A stretch of 64,000 nt of DNA from Cerasicoccus arenae (lineage in GTDB: Bacteria > Verrucomicrobiota > Verrucomicrobiia > Opitutales > Cerasicoccaceae). The DNA lies in assembly GCF_014651635.1 (NCBI RefSeq), contig NZ_BMXG01000006.1, positions 62,001 through 126,000 of the forward strand, written 5' to 3'. Positions 1 through 10,317 of the stretch are shown here, one piece after another (within the stretch, counting starts at the first letter, position 1; every line of letters starts with the position of its first letter). The notes beneath the pieces are model-generated. The model ran no database searches and was not told the DNA's origin. It saw only the letters and a list, made by a program, of their open reading frames with translations. Position numbers and translations under genes: made by a program.

Positions 1-924
1 CCCAGTCAGGACTGGGGCAATCCAATTGGTTACGCGCCAGTTACTTGGCCAGCTGGATTGGATGTCAGCGTGACGGTGACCGATGAGACCGGCAAGCTGC
101 CTCTAGACCCGCCCGATCGTGACACCCTGCACCAGCTATTGGACCAGCTCGGGGTCGAATTTATGCAGGCCGAAGAACTGATTGACGCCTATCTGGACTG
201 GGTTGATCAGGACGACCTGGAACGGCTCAATGGTGCCGAGGTCGATTATTACGAACGACTTGAGCCGCCGCGCACGCCACCAAACGCCAAGATCACGTCT
301 TTTGAAGACTTTCGCTACATCAAGGGCTTTGACGAGGTGTTTTTGGACGAAAACGGCTCACCGAACGCTTTGTTTAAGCAATTCAAGGAATCAACGTCAC
401 TCCGGCACGGGCATCCAGTTAACATCAACACGGCTTCGGGTGCGATTGTTGGGATGCTCAAGGAGAATAGCGGGCTCAACGATCATGCCTTGTCGGACCT
501 TAAATACGGCCTCGACCGGACGCCAGGCACCGACGATGACGGGATGATCCGCTCCAGTGATGATCTAAGCTCCGTCGGCCTCGGCTCAAACGATGGCTTT
601 GGCTACGAGTCGCATGTCTACCAGATCACAATCCGTGTCGAGCAGGGAGAAAAACAATTTCAGCTCACGGCCCTCGTCGATGACGGCAGTTCCGGGACGG
701 AGAACGACGGAACTAACCAAGAGAGCGAAAATGGAGAAGGGGGGGGGGGTAATGGAGGTGATATTCCTAGTGGCGAAGTTGGCGGTGGTGGCAAGCCCAG
801 TACCGGAGACAGCAATTCTAATGAAGATGCGTCGAAAAGCTCATCGACTGAGACCAAAGTCATTTATACCAACGGAGAATGGAGAATTCTCAAGCTGACC
901 GAGAATGGCCCCGAAGACGGTTGA
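1..924 (+). CDS. gspK: Type II secretion minor pseudopilin GspK-like, 5' truncated by window edge
   Basis: The reading frame is open from base 1, so the start lies upstream; the TTG at 58 is internal. GspK forms the tip of the type II secretion pseudopilus together with GspI and GspJ. The visible part has the acidic GspK-type periplasmic region (a DETGKL-type segment near base 82, then an aspartate-rich stretch with VDQDD), followed by an NINTA segment typical of the helix-hairpin-helix part of the family. The C-terminus (about 720-840) is a Gly/Ser/Asn-rich tail encoded in part by a run of 11 G (739-749). The identification rests on these features and on the gspL-M-D-E-F genes that follow on the same strand. 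gspG, H, I and J are not in view and would be expected upstream. Confidence 0.7.
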   Translation, partial: PSQDWGNPIGYAPVTWPAGLDVSVTVTDETGKLPLDPPDRDTLHQLLDQLGVEFMQAEELIDAYLDWVDQDDLERLNGAEVDYYERLEPPRTPPNAKITSFEDFRYIKGFDEVFLDENGSPNALFKQFKESTSLRHGHPVNINTASGAIVGMLKENSGLNDHALSDLKYGLDRTPGTDDDGMIRSSDDLSSVGLGSNDGFGYESHVYQITIRVEQGEKQFQLTALVDDGSSGTENDGTNQESENGEGGGGNGGDIPSGEVGGGGKPSTGDSNSNEDASKSSSTETKVIYTNGEWRILKLTENGPEDG

Positions 925-963
925 TTTATTTCCGCACACTCTTGATACTCCGCAACTTTCCCG

Positions 964-2181
964 ATGTTGAAACTTCCCGATAACCTCATCCGCGTAGCCG
1001 AAGCACGAGCACCAGAAGTGCCGCTGGTTCCTGGTGGGTATTTTTTCAGTCGGTTGATCCAGCTCCCACCAGAGGTGACGCATGAGGAGTTTTCAGGCCT
1101 TGCTGAGCTAACACTGGAGGAGTGTGCCCCTTTTCCGCTGGATCAGTTAGCCTGGGGCTTCATGGCAGACGACGTTCGCCGTGAGCTTTGGGTGTATGCT
1201 GCCTGCCGCCCCCGTATTGGTGCTGGGGCAATGGATTCCTGGGATGACGCCGAGCATGTTTTCCCTGCTTTTTTGCCGTTAGTTTTGGCCTTTCCCAAGC
1301 CGCCGAAGCACCTTGTGTGGAAATCCGAGCAGGAAATCATGCTGCTGGAGTTTGCCGATGGCGCACGATTCCCATCCCGCATTCGTCATCGCAAATTGAC
1401 CGAGCGTGATGCCGATACTGAGGGGGAGGGCGATTTGGATCCTGCGGGCGAGGTCGCAGAGTACCTTCGTAATCAAGGGCTTAGTAAGGATACAACGCCC
1501 GTTTACACACTTTCAGAAACGCTGGTGGGGGATGATCGACAGGTGTCGTTCATCATCCGTCGTGATCAGGAAGACGCCAAGCCTGAGCCGCCAGTCGTTC
1601 TGGCTGACGCCGAGGCAAGCTGGTGGGCCGACCTGCGCTCCCCGGATTTTATTGCGTCGGAGCAGCGTTCCCGCCGTTGGCAGAACCATCTTTGGGCCTC
1701 GTTGCAATGGGCAACTTGGGCGACGGTGGCGCTGATACTCCTAGTGCTGTTTAATATCGTTGGTAGTATGCTGATAAAGCGGCGCGAGGCTTTAATTATC
1801 GCCCAAGCACCTTCAGTGGTTGCGGTGGAACAGAACAGTGAATTCCTCAATGACTTGCGGCAATTCTCCGAACGCCCCTTGCGACCCTATGAGGTATTGG
1901 GCATCACCAACGAAAATCGCCCTATTCAGAAAATCTGGTACAGTGCGGCGGAAGTAGACACCACCGATGGGGTGACGATTCAAGGCTTCGCCAACAGTGT
2001 TAACGAGGTGAACGAATTTGCTCGTCGCCTGATTGCCACCAATAAATTCAAGCAGCGCGAAGCTCCTCGGTATCGGAAAAAGGGCAATCAGACACTGTTT
2101 ACTTTGAAACTGGATTACATCGGCTCTCTGGAAGATTCAGCTCAGCCATTGGCTGCGAATGATCAGGGGGTGGAACGATGA
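964..2181 (+). CDS. gspL: Type II secretion inner-membrane protein GspL-like
   Basis: This 405-residue protein has a soluble N-terminal part of about 245 residues, one strongly hydrophobic segment at about residues 246-272, and a periplasmic C-terminus of about 130 residues. That is the layout of GspL (or a PilM-PilN fusion), which docks the GspE ATPase to the inner membrane. Sequence similarity to classical GspL is weak by eye, so the call depends mainly on architecture and position. It starts 39 bases after gspK and its last codons overlap the start of the GspM-like gene by 4 bases (ATGA), which suggests translational coupling. Confidence 0.62.
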   Translation: MLKLPDNLIRVAEARAPEVPLVPGGYFFSRLIQLPPEVTHEEFSGLAELTLEECAPFPLDQLAWGFMADDVRRELWVYAACRPRIGAGAMDSWDDAEHVFPAFLPLVLAFPKPPKHLVWKSEQEIMLLEFADGARFPSRIRHRKLTERDADTEGEGDLDPAGEVAEYLRNQGLSKDTTPVYTLSETLVGDDRQVSFIIRRDQEDAKPEPPVVLADAEASWWADLRSPDFIASEQRSRRWQNHLWASLQWATWATVALILLVLFNIVGSMLIKRREALIIAQAPSVVAVEQNSEFLNDLRQFSERPLRPYEVLGITNENRPIQKIWYSAAEVDTTDGVTIQGFANSVNEVNEFARRLIATNKFKQREAPRYRKKGNQTLFTLKLDYIGSLEDSAQPLAANDQGVER

Positions 2182-2726
2182 AAGCGCGTCTTCTGTTTCA
2201 ACGCCTGACTTCACGCGAAAAAACGCTGCTCTGCGCGTTCATCTGGGTCATTCTTGTCATTTGTATTGCCTTCGCATTTCGCAATTTCCGGGTCTTTTTG
2301 GGAGCTTGGTCAGACACTGGCGGTCAACTGAAAGTACAACAAGGATCGCTCGATTTGGCCCCGCTAATTACTGCGCAACTTGACCAGGAACTCGAATTCT
2401 TCAGCTCCGACCGAATTCTCGATAGTGCCAAATTGACTGGGCGGGTGGACGAACTTGCCCGGCAAACTGGCATTTCTAACTACACCTATACGACGCGCAG
2501 CGAGATGAAGGATATTCACGTGGAGCACACCATTCGCCTGAACATTCGCGATACGACCATGGAGGATTTGATGGCGCTGGACGCCGTTCTGGACGAAGAG
2601 TCACCCTACATCAATAAGGTGGCCGTGAGCATCGACGCCAAAAATAACAATTCTACATTGCTGGACGCGACAGTCCTGCTGAACTCTTTTGAACTCAAAC
2701 CCAGCGGACTCACCGCGACCCAGTAA
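2178..2726 (+). CDS. gspM: Type II secretion protein GspM-like
   Basis: A 182-residue protein with a short cytoplasmic N-terminus, a single transmembrane helix at about residues 17-34 and a periplasmic remainder that ends in a small alpha/beta region. This is the GspM/PilO plan: these bitopic proteins pair with GspL and link the cytoplasmic ATPase platform to the outer-membrane secretin. It overlaps the end of gspL by 4 bases and is followed 3 bases later by gspD. The family is poorly conserved, so gene order carries much of the weight. Confidence 0.6.
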   Translation: MKARLLFQRLTSREKTLLCAFIWVILVICIAFAFRNFRVFLGAWSDTGGQLKVQQGSLDLAPLITAQLDQELEFFSSDRILDSAKLTGRVDELARQTGISNYTYTTRSEMKDIHVEHTIRLNIRDTTMEDLMALDAVLDEESPYINKVAVSIDAKNNNSTLLDATVLLNSFELKPSGLTATQ

Positions 2727-2729
2727 GCT

Positions 2730-5045
2730 ATGTCCATTAGCGTAAAATCCGCACCTCCTTTCACTCGTATTTGGCATTGGATTGCCGCCCTGTTTATCCT
2801 TGGCGTTATTCAGTTGTCTGCGCAGGAGGAGCCGCAATTTCCTGAGCCATTACCTCCGGCTGAGCCAAATACCGCCGCTCCTGGCGGCCGCGGTGCACCA
2901 TCTGCTCGCGCTACGCGTGCTGCTGCTCTTCGTGAGAAGGAAATCGAGCTGCTTATGGTGGATCAGGACCTAAACGCCGTCTTGATTCAACTGGAGAAAT
3001 TGACTGGTCGACCAATCATTCGCTCGCAATCACTCCCGGCGGTTAAGATCAATTTCGATGGTCTGGGACCGATGTCTTACGACGAGGCGATTTTGGCGAT
3101 TGAGAGTTTGCTCGCGCTCAACGGGGTAATCATCACGGATTTGGGTGATAACTTCCTGAAGGCCGTTCCTGCTGCTGGTGCTACTGGTGCTAACGCCCAG
3201 GTGCCATTGTTCCTGAACGAGCCCGCGCTGAGTTTACCGCCCAGCCAGGTTTACTATACAAAGTTTTTTAAATTCCTCTATCTCGACGCGGAGAAAGAAG
3301 GTGCAGTAGTGGTTCAGTCGCTTGGCTCTGGTGGCAACCCACCTGTTGTTTTTCCTAAGAACAACGCCCTGCTAGTCACGGATATGCTCGTGAATCTCCA
3401 GCGCATGGAGGAGGTTTTGAAGACTGCCGATAAGGCTGATTATGACTCCGAGCACATTTACTTTTTCACCCTCAAGCACATCAAGTCATCTGATCTTGCC
3501 CAACGCTTGACCAAGCTGACAACAGGCAATTCCGGCATTGCGCGCTACTTCAACAACAACACGACTTTCGAGGCTGACGAGCGCACTAATCAGCTCATCG
3601 TAATCACGCACCCATCCAATAAGACGATTCTGGACAATCTGATCGAGGAGCTGGACAAGGACGTGGAGCCGATTACCTCCAGCGAGGTTTTCTATATCAA
3701 ACACGCACAAGCCACCGAAATTGACTCGCTCTTGGAAGAGGTGATTACTGGCCAGCAGAATGCTCGGAGTAAATCTGAAAGCGCCAAAAAAACCTCGTCG
3801 CCGGAATCGAATACCGCTCCAGGCGCTGGGGGGCGTGACGCGCTCGCTGCTGATGCTGCCCCGATGCCATCCCCCACAGAGGGAATCGTTAACTCAGTTG
3901 TCGACCTTGGCCGCAATCTTCAGTTTTCAGATTTCGTCACCATCGTTGCGGACGAACGTTCGAACGCCATCGTGGCCTACGGTACCAAGACGGACCTCAT
4001 TCAGATCAAGCGCCTCATCGATCAGATTGACGTGCTGCTCGCGCAGGTATTCATCGAAGTGCTGATTGCGGAAGTGACCTTGACTGATGAAGCGGTGAGC
4101 GGCTTCAGTGAGTTTGGTATTTCCGGCAATGAATTGGAAGTAACCGATATTGGGACTTTCCCTGGGACTGATATTCCGCTGCCTGCTGTTACGCAGTATG
4201 GAATTCAGGCGACTGGAAAAGCCCAAGCTGGTTCATCGTTGATCACGGATTCACCGTTTGAGTTCTCGCTTTCGCTTCGACCCGATGAGTTCAGCGTGAT
4301 TCTAAGAACTGCTTCGGAAAATCAGAATGTCCGCATTCTTTCAGTTCCGAATATCGTGACCACGCATAATCAAGAGGCGAACGTGAACGTCTCGCAGTCG
4401 CGCCCAATCATCACCAGTAGCGTATCGAATTTGAACAACAACATCGATGGCACGACGTCCAATGACGTGCAATACCGCGACATTGGTATCCAGTTAAAGG
4501 TGAAGCCTCTCATCGGCAGCAACGGAATCATCCAGATGGAGATCGAGCAAATTGTAGAAAATGTGATTTCCAATACCGAGATTAACGGCACGCAACAGCC
4601 GATCATTGGTAAGCGCGAGGCGACCTCATTTGTCAGTGTTGCCAATGGCGACATCATTGTATTGGCCGGTTTGCAGGAAACCAGTTTTTCAACAGGCGCT
4701 GGTAAGCTCTGGTTGCTCGGGGATATTCCGATACTTGGCGATTTCCTGAACCCGTCATCCGAATTGAATGAGCGCCGCGAGCTGATGATCTTCATCCGAC
4801 CAACCGTATATTTTGGTCCTGAAGATGCCACCAAGCACGCGAAAGAAATCATCGATAAGCTGGATAATGGCAATGACATTAAGTCGTTTATGGAACATCA
4901 GGATATGACCGAAGTGACGCGAGATCATCGCGAAAAAGCCTTGGAAGAATCCAAAGAATTTGAAGATGAGACTGGCTGGGAGCACCCCTTCGACGTGAAT
5001 GCCCCCAATAAGTCCACCAACCGCTCGCCTTACCGAGGAAACTAA
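2730..5045 (+). CDS. gspD: Type II secretion system secretin GspD
   Basis: A 771-residue outer-membrane secretin, the gated channel through which folded proteins leave the cell. It has an N-terminal signal peptide (hydrophobic core around residues 17-30). An N0 domain lies at about 70-150, followed by three N1-N3 type repeats (about 170-230, 240-310 and 315-440; the last is interrupted by a Ser/Ala/Pro-rich linker near 350-390). The C-terminal secretin domain spans about 440-700 and contains the hallmark [12 protein letters not shown] (near 660). The charged tail after about 700 may be a pilotin-binding or unstructured S-region. The gene is immediately followed by gspE, whose ATG shares one base with the gspD stop (TAATG). 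Confidence 0.93.
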   Translation: MSISVKSAPPFTRIWHWIAALFILGVIQLSAQEEPQFPEPLPPAEPNTAAPGGRGAPSARATRAAALREKEIELLMVDQDLNAVLIQLEKLTGRPIIRSQSLPAVKINFDGLGPMSYDEAILAIESLLALNGVIITDLGDNFLKAVPAAGATGANAQVPLFLNEPALSLPPSQVYYTKFFKFLYLDAEKEGAVVVQSLGSGGNPPVVFPKNNALLVTDMLVNLQRMEEVLKTADKADYDSEHIYFFTLKHIKSSDLAQRLTKLTTGNSGIARYFNNNTTFEADERTNQLIVITHPSNKTILDNLIEELDKDVEPITSSEVFYIKHAQATEIDSLLEEVITGQQNARSKSESAKKTSSPESNTAPGAGGRDALAADAAPMPSPTEGIVNSVVDLGRNLQFSDFVTIVADERSNAIVAYGTKTDLIQIKRLIDQIDVLLAQVFIEVLIAEVTLTDEAVSGFSEFGISGNELEVTDIGTFPGTDIPLPAVTQYGIQATGKAQAGSSLITDSPFEFSLSLRPDEFSVILRTASENQNVRILSVPNIVTTHNQEANVNVSQSRPIITSSVSNLNNNIDGTTSNDVQYRDIGIQLKVKPLIGSNGIIQMEIEQIVENVISNTEINGTQQPIIGKREATSFVSVANGDIIVLAGLQETSFSTGAGKLWLLGDIPILGDFLNPSSELNERRELMIFIRPTVYFGPEDATKHAKEIIDKLDNGNDIKSFMEHQDMTEVTRDHREKALEESKEFEDETGWEHPFDVNAPNKSTNRSPYRGN

Positions 5046-6757
5046 TGGACGACGTCCCCGCCAGTTGGCTCGTGCGACTCGATGAAGAGCAGCAAGAGCA
5101 ATTAGCCGAAACGCCCCGGCAGGAGCGCTTGAAATTCTTTGCGGGCGCTTGGCAGGAGAAGGAGGCCGAATGCTTCCACCGTTTGGCGATGGAAACGGGA
5201 ATGCCGGTGCTGGATATTATCCGTCAGTCCGAAGCGCCGGAGGATCACTTGCCGCTGCGCCTCATTCACGAATACCAATGTTTGCCCGTTCAATCGGATG
5301 AGCATCCTGGGCAGTTTTGCCTGATGACAGTTTGGCCGCCATCGTCGACGATGACGGATTGGGTTATCGCTGCCACGGGGCGTGAACCCACTTGGTTTTT
5401 AGGTGACCCTTCCGACGTTGCAGAACTGATTACCCAAGTGTACGGTGTCGGTTCGGGTAGCCTTGACGAGCAGGACATGGAAGGCTTTGCCGACTCGGAG
5501 CAGAACGAACAGGAAGAAGATGAAGACGCCGCACTGATCCGTTTTGTCAATGAAGTCATTGCCAAGGCAATTGCTGACCGCGCGACGGACATCCATTTCG
5601 AGCCGCAAAAAGAGACGCTCAATATCCGCTACCGCATTGACGGTGTGCTGGTGCCGGTCCGCGTGCCGGAAAATCTGAAGACGTTCCAGCGCGCGATTAT
5701 TTCTCGCTTGAAGATCATGGCCAAGCTGAACATTTCCGAACGTCGTCGCCCGCAGGACGGTCGCATCGGATTTCACTATGGTAATGAAGAGCTGGATATC
5801 CGTATTTCGTCTCTGCCCACAATGTATGGGGAGAGCATCAGCTTGCGTCTACTCTCGGATAAAACGCAGCCGGTGACCATTGAGGATTTGGGCTTCATCC
5901 CGCGTGATGTCCTAGCGATCGACAATGTCCTCCAGCGTCCGCATGGGATTATCTTGGCCACCGGTCCGACGGGTGCTGGTAAGTCCACGACGCTTTCGTC
6001 TTTCATTCGACGTATTCGCGACCCGCGTCGTCGCATTGTTACCATTGAAGACCCGGTTGAATACGAGATCGACGGCGTCAATCAAACCCAAGTTCAAAGC
6101 GAAATCGGGCTGACCTTCGCTAGTAGTTTACGCTCCGTATTGCGTCAGGATCCGGACGTGATCATGGTCGGGGAAATTCGTGACGGAGAAACGGCCGACA
6201 TCGCAATTCGCGCGTCGCTAACGGGGCACCTTGTGTTGTCCTCGTTGCACACCAATGACGCTCCGGGTGCGATTACGCGTCTCATCGACATGGATATTGA
6301 GCCGTTCTTGATCGCTTCCTCGGTGGAGATGGTAATTGCGCAACGCCTCGTCCGCCGCATCTGCGCTCATTGTGCTGCCCCGGCAGACATCGAGTTGCGC
6401 GAGCTCAGCTCCTGCCTCATTGCGATGCACATTCCGGCCTCAGAGATCACCGAAGCGCATTTGATCAAGAAGCCAGTGGGCTGTGAACGTTGTCGTGGCT
6501 TAGGCTTCCGCGGCCGCGTTGGGCTATTTGAAATCCTTCGTATCAACGACGCGATTCACGAGCTGATTATCCGCCGTGCATCAGCGTGGGAAATTCGCAA
6601 ACTCGCCGAGGAGCAAGGTATGGTTACGCTCCAACGGAGCGGTTGGGAGCAGGTCAAGCGCGGCGTTACCTCACTGCCTGAGGTCATGCGCTATGCGGAT
6701 ATTGTCAGCGAAGAAGAAGAGAAGGCCAGTGCTGAACAACCAGGAAAAACCACCTAA
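5045..6757 (+). CDS. gspE: Type II secretion ATPase GspE
   Basis: The 570-residue cytoplasmic ATPase that powers pseudopilus assembly. An N-terminal MshEN/GspE-N region (1-150) is joined by a strongly acidic linker (about 150-175, rich in Glu and Asp) to the catalytic core. Walker A is GPTGAGKS (about 307-314), the Walker B region is VIMVGEIRD (about 373-381), and the Asp box and His box (LSSLHTNDA) are intact. The tetracysteine zinc element (CAHC near 439, CERC near 479) separates GspE/PilB from PilT. Translation is likely coupled to gspD through the one-base overlap. The length is normal for the family. Confidence 0.94.
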   Translation: MDDVPASWLVRLDEEQQEQLAETPRQERLKFFAGAWQEKEAECFHRLAMETGMPVLDIIRQSEAPEDHLPLRLIHEYQCLPVQSDEHPGQFCLMTVWPPSSTMTDWVIAATGREPTWFLGDPSDVAELITQVYGVGSGSLDEQDMEGFADSEQNEQEEDEDAALIRFVNEVIAKAIADRATDIHFEPQKETLNIRYRIDGVLVPVRVPENLKTFQRAIISRLKIMAKLNISERRRPQDGRIGFHYGNEELDIRISSLPTMYGESISLRLLSDKTQPVTIEDLGFIPRDVLAIDNVLQRPHGIILATGPTGAGKSTTLSSFIRRIRDPRRRIVTIEDPVEYEIDGVNQTQVQSEIGLTFASSLRSVLRQDPDVIMVGEIRDGETADIAIRASLTGHLVLSSLHTNDAPGAITRLIDMDIEPFLIASSVEMVIAQRLVRRICAHCAAPADIELRELSSCLIAMHIPASEITEAHLIKKPVGCERCRGLGFRGRVGLFEILRINDAIHELIIRRASAWEIRKLAEEQGMVTLQRSGWEQVKRGVTSLPEVMRYADIVSEEEEKASAEQPGKTT

Positions 6758-6765
6758 GCGCGATC

Positions 6766-8046
6766 ATGCCGACTTTCAGCTACAAGGGGATTGCAGAAGG
6801 TGGGAAAACCGTGACGGGCGTTATTGAGGCGACCGACCGTAAGCATGCCCTACGTAAGATTCGTGCGGGCAAGGTTCGACCGATCGATGTAAAGGACGCT
6901 AAAGGGGGGGGGCGCACCTCGGCCAAGGCGGTGGAATCTGGCTCGGAATCGACGGAAACGTTTACCGCCTCCAAAGGTTCGAAGCCGGGACTGTTCTCTC
7001 GCAATAAACCGAGTCGAAAGCTCGCGCTTCCGTTTTTCCGTAAGCTATACCAACTGCATAAAAGCGGCATGCCGATTGGCGATGCGATGCAGATCATGAG
7101 TGCGCGGATGGGCGATCCCGCGCTGAAAGTCCTGGCTGGCGAAGTTTACAAGGACCTTAGTGAAGGCCGCACATTAGCAAACTCTATGCGTGGTTTGCCA
7201 GAGTACTTCGAGCCGACGATGTCCTACTTGATCGAGGCGGGGGAGGCGACTGGTAATGTGCAGCCGATTCTGGAAAATATCATCGACCACCTAGAGCGCA
7301 AAGCCGTGTTGCAGAAGGAGATTCAGGCAGCGATGGCTTACCCGATTATGATTTGCTGTGTGGCTCTTGGGGTTGTGGCATTATTCCTCTTTTACCTTCT
7401 CCCCCGTATCCAAAGTATGCTCGACACCATGGGGGGGGAGCTGAACATGGCGGCGAAAATCATGATTGGTCTGGCAGACTTTGCGTTGGTGCAAGGACCC
7501 TTTGTTGCTGTGGCTCTGTTTGTGGTCGTCCTGTCTCTCGTGCAGTGGCGCAAGACGGATAAGGGGCGTTTGGCAACAGACACTTGGGCGCTTAAGTTGC
7601 CCATTATTTCCGGGCTTTACTACAACGCGGACATTTGCCGTTTGTCCAACATCCTCTATGTGCTGCTTTCCAACGGGGTCAATACAACCGAGAGTTTGCG
7701 CCTCGCCGAGAATACTTTGGAGAACAAGGTCTTGATCGGAAAATACATTGCGGCGCGCACAATGGTCAATGATGGTGCGCCGTTCTCGGCCTCCTTTAAG
7801 CGCTATGGTTTGCTTCCCGATCTCGATCAGGACATTCTGAGTATTGGCGAAAACACGGGCAGTCTAGCGCCATGTTTTCAGGAAATCTATAACACGCACG
7901 CCGAGGAATTATCCGGCCGACTCAACTTTCTGACCAAGCTGATCGCTGGCCTTGCGTTGGGCTTCGCCTTCACATTGGTCTTCATCCTTACGTTGGCTAT
8001 CGTGATGAGTATCCTCAACATGACGCAGAGCATTATGGCGCGCTAG
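6766..8046 (+). CDS. gspF: Type II secretion inner-membrane platform protein GspF
   Basis: A 426-residue polytopic protein that forms the inner-membrane platform under the pseudopilus. It has two T2SSF domains (about 85-208 and 290-410) and three predicted membrane helices (about 190-212, 235-258 and 395-420). It begins with the typical PTFSYKG-type start. The linker between the N-terminus and the first T2SSF domain contains three glycines encoded by a run of 9 G (6904-6912). A second run of 8 G (7431-7438) encodes a Gly-Gly in the periplasmic loop after the first helix. It is the last secretion gene of this block; the following dehydrogenase starts 17 bases later and may be cotranscribed. 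Confidence 0.93.
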   Translation: MPTFSYKGIAEGGKTVTGVIEATDRKHALRKIRAGKVRPIDVKDAKGGGRTSAKAVESGSESTETFTASKGSKPGLFSRNKPSRKLALPFFRKLYQLHKSGMPIGDAMQIMSARMGDPALKVLAGEVYKDLSEGRTLANSMRGLPEYFEPTMSYLIEAGEATGNVQPILENIIDHLERKAVLQKEIQAAMAYPIMICCVALGVVALFLFYLLPRIQSMLDTMGGELNMAAKIMIGLADFALVQGPFVAVALFVVVLSLVQWRKTDKGRLATDTWALKLPIISGLYYNADICRLSNILYVLLSNGVNTTESLRLAENTLENKVLIGKYIAARTMVNDGAPFSASFKRYGLLPDLDQDILSIGENTGSLAPCFQEIYNTHAEELSGRLNFLTKLIAGLALGFAFTLVFILTLAIVMSILNMTQSIMAR

Positions 8047-8062
8047 GGCGTCAGTGGGACTT

Positions 8063-8926
8063 ATGGAACGAATCGGCTTCATCGGACTTGGCGTGATGGG
8101 CCAGAGCATGGCGCGAAACCTGATACGCGCTGGCCATCCCTTACTTGTCTATACGCGAACGCCTGCCAAGGCCGAGGCGTTGCTGGCAGAAGGCGTGATC
8201 GCAGCCGATAGTCCGGCAATGGTGGCCTCGCAGTGCGCGATCACCATCACGATGCTCGGTTACCCAGCCGATGTAGAGCAGGTATATTTTGGTGAGATGG
8301 GCATTGCTTCCGCTTCACCACATGGCGCACTTTGGATCGACATGACGACCTCCAGCCCGACGCTTGCACGGCGCATTGACGAGGTCGCCCAGACTCAAGG
8401 TTGTATGGCGCTGGATGCCCCGGTATCCGGTGGCGATATTGGTGCCCGGGAGGCACGGCTTTCAATTATGGTTGGTGGGGCAGGGGAGGGCTTTGCGCGT
8501 GCAGAACCGATCCTGAGAATCCTTGGGACAAACATCGTCCACCAAGGCCAAACAGGCAGCGGTCAGCTCACTAAGATGGCGAATCAGATCGCAGTTGCGG
8601 CATCAACAATGGGTGCTGCGGAAGCCTTGGCCTTTGCGAAAAAGGTAGGGCTTGATTCGAACTCTGTATTGCAAAGTATTGAGTCTGGGGCGGCAGGTAG
8701 CTGGTCGCTCAGCAACCTTGGCCCACGTATGCTTGCGGAGGATTTTGATCCCGGTTTTTACGTTAAGCACATCGTTAAGGACCTTGGTATTGCCTTGGAT
8801 TCTGCAGAGGAAGTTGGCCTTTCGCTACCCGGCTTAACGACCGCCACGACGCTTTTTCGCCAGCTCTGTGAAGACGGTGGAAGCGAGCTGGGAACTCAGG
8901 CGATTTATCGGCTTTACTGCTCATGA
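8063..8926 (+). CDS. NAD(P)-dependent beta-hydroxyacid dehydrogenase (3-hydroxyisobutyrate / tartronate-semialdehyde reductase family)
   Basis: A 287-residue two-domain enzyme that interconverts a beta-hydroxyacid and its semialdehyde with NAD(P). It shows the N-terminal nucleotide loop GFIGLGVMG, the substrate-binding segment DAPVSGGDIGA (about residues 120-130) and the catalytic lysine in SGQLTKMANQ (about 171), all typical of the GarR/MmsB/GLYR group. The exact substrate cannot be told from sequence. The start is placed at the ATG at 8063; a GTG at 8054 would add three residues. It sits 17 bases after gspF and overlaps the next gene by 4 bases (ATGA), so it probably forms a pair with the phosphatase-like gene. 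It may serve the uronate or glycerate metabolism of the polysaccharide locus downstream, but that is inference. Confidence 0.87.
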   Translation: MERIGFIGLGVMGQSMARNLIRAGHPLLVYTRTPAKAEALLAEGVIAADSPAMVASQCAITITMLGYPADVEQVYFGEMGIASASPHGALWIDMTTSSPTLARRIDEVAQTQGCMALDAPVSGGDIGAREARLSIMVGGAGEGFARAEPILRILGTNIVHQGQTGSGQLTKMANQIAVAASTMGAAEALAFAKKVGLDSNSVLQSIESGAAGSWSLSNLGPRMLAEDFDPGFYVKHIVKDLGIALDSAEEVGLSLPGLTTATTLFRQLCEDGGSELGTQAIYRLYCS

Positions 8927-9942
8927 GCATCATTGTCGCAGATCAGTGGGAGACTGCTCGCAAGCTGCTCTGTGCACTACAAGACCACCTGCTTGCCGTC
9001 ATCCTTAGCGAGCGTACGCAGGTGCGGAATTATGCTCTACACGACGTGTCTAACGTTACTCCGGCGGATACGATTTACCAAATAGATAAAATCAGCGAGG
9101 CAGCTATTCTTGACTGGTTTGCGGGGCATTGGCCCGCAGATTGGCCAGTCGAAATTGTCATGGAGGGGTTGGAGGAAATCGGTCCGCTTACGTTCCCCAC
9201 GATCGACGTTGAGGACACCATTTTCAAATGCATCATTGATCCGATCGACGGCACGCGCGGGATCATGTATGACAAGCGTCCGGCTTGGGTACTCACGGGC
9301 CTTGCCCCGCAACGCGGCGCGTCAACTTGTTTGCAGGATATCGTTGTATCGGTGATGACTGAGTTGCCCATCACGAAGCAATGGCGCGCTGATCAGATGA
9401 GTACCGCACCTGGCGGTACGCTTGTTGCAGAGTCTATCAACGTGCTGACTGGCAGTCGCACTCCGCTCGTGCTTCAGCCTTCGAGTGCGACGAATCTTGA
9501 ACATGGTTTTGCCGCGATGAACCGATTCTTTCCGGCGGGTATGGCTCTACTTGCCGAGATGGAGGTAGATCTCTGGCACCGTGTTGCACCAAAGAGGGGC
9601 GACGATCTTGCGATATTCACTGATCAGTATCTGACTACTGGCGGCCAACTGTACGAGCTTATGGCTGGGCGTGATCGCTTCATTGCCGACTTACGACCTT
9701 GGGTATTTCGCGAGCTTGGTATTCAATCCGGTCTCACCTGTCATCCCTATGATATCTGTGTGTTGCCACTTGCGGCTACGCTGGGGGTCATTGTCGAGGA
9801 TCCATTCACTGGTCAGGTTAACGCTCCTTTGGACACGACTACTCCAGTTGGCTGGGTTGGCTACGCCAATGCCGATTTACACGCCTTAATCAGCCCGCAC
9901 CTGCGTGCGGTCCTACATAAATATTGCCCAAGTTCATGGTAG
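8923..9942 (+). CDS. Inositol monophosphatase-like protein, divergent
   Basis: A 339-residue protein with the metal-binding signature of the inositol monophosphatase / FBPase / CysQ superfamily: a Glu-rich motif (EGLEE, about 84-88) and DPIDGT (about 106-111). In the C-terminal part the usual WDxAA motif reads YDICVLPLAA, so the Trp is a Tyr but the metal-ligand Asp is kept. It is longer than typical family members (about 260-270), with additional sequence between the two motifs. It probably removes a phosphate from a sugar or polyol phosphate; the substrate is unknown. It overlaps the dehydrogenase gene by 4 bases, which suggests a joint function. Confidence 0.72.
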   Translation: MSIIVADQWETARKLLCALQDHLLAVILSERTQVRNYALHDVSNVTPADTIYQIDKISEAAILDWFAGHWPADWPVEIVMEGLEEIGPLTFPTIDVEDTIFKCIIDPIDGTRGIMYDKRPAWVLTGLAPQRGASTCLQDIVVSVMTELPITKQWRADQMSTAPGGTLVAESINVLTGSRTPLVLQPSSATNLEHGFAAMNRFFPAGMALLAEMEVDLWHRVAPKRGDDLAIFTDQYLTTGGQLYELMAGRDRFIADLRPWVFRELGIQSGLTCHPYDICVLPLAATLGVIVEDPFTGQVNAPLDTTTPVGWVGYANADLHALISPHLRAVLHKYCPSSW

Positions 9943-10009
9943 GGAGAGCGAATGCCGAAGTGCTAGAGAATCGGTATTAGCTTGAGGATCGCACAAAGAA
10001 TGGGCATCG

Positions 10010-10201
10010 ATGCGGTGTATGCACACAGACTATTGCGACGTCATTTGCCCAACTTGCTTCGAAAGTTTCTCCATACCCGGTCCCGATCCTACTGAAGTGC
10101 CGACCGAATGGGACTATGATTGCGAGGTCTGTTGTCGTCCAATGCAGATTCACTTCACGCTGGATGGCGATATGGTGATTGCTGAGGCGGAAGCCTGTTA
10201 G
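10010..10201 (+). CDS. CPXCG motif-containing cysteine-rich small protein
   Basis: A 63-residue protein with CPTC near the N-terminus and a DCEVCC segment in the middle, matching the small zinc-ribbon family called CPXCG-motif cysteine-rich proteins. The four main cysteines would bind one zinc ion. Members often have the spacing seen here, an acidic segment between the two Cys pairs and a short beta C-terminus. The function is unknown. An internal ATG at 10019 is an equally good start. It stands alone, 67 bases after the phosphatase-like gene. Confidence 0.72.
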   Translation: MRCMHTDYCDVICPTCFESFSIPGPDPTEVPTEWDYDCEVCCRPMQIHFTLDGDMVIAEAEAC

Positions 10202-10317
10202 GCCGATTTACTGTTATATCTCCTGATTTTTGCTCAATGATCTACCTGGATTTGGTAATTATTAAGCGAGGCATTCCTTTAAGGATTTGGTCAATGGCTT
10301 GGAGAGGGGGGCAGTAT

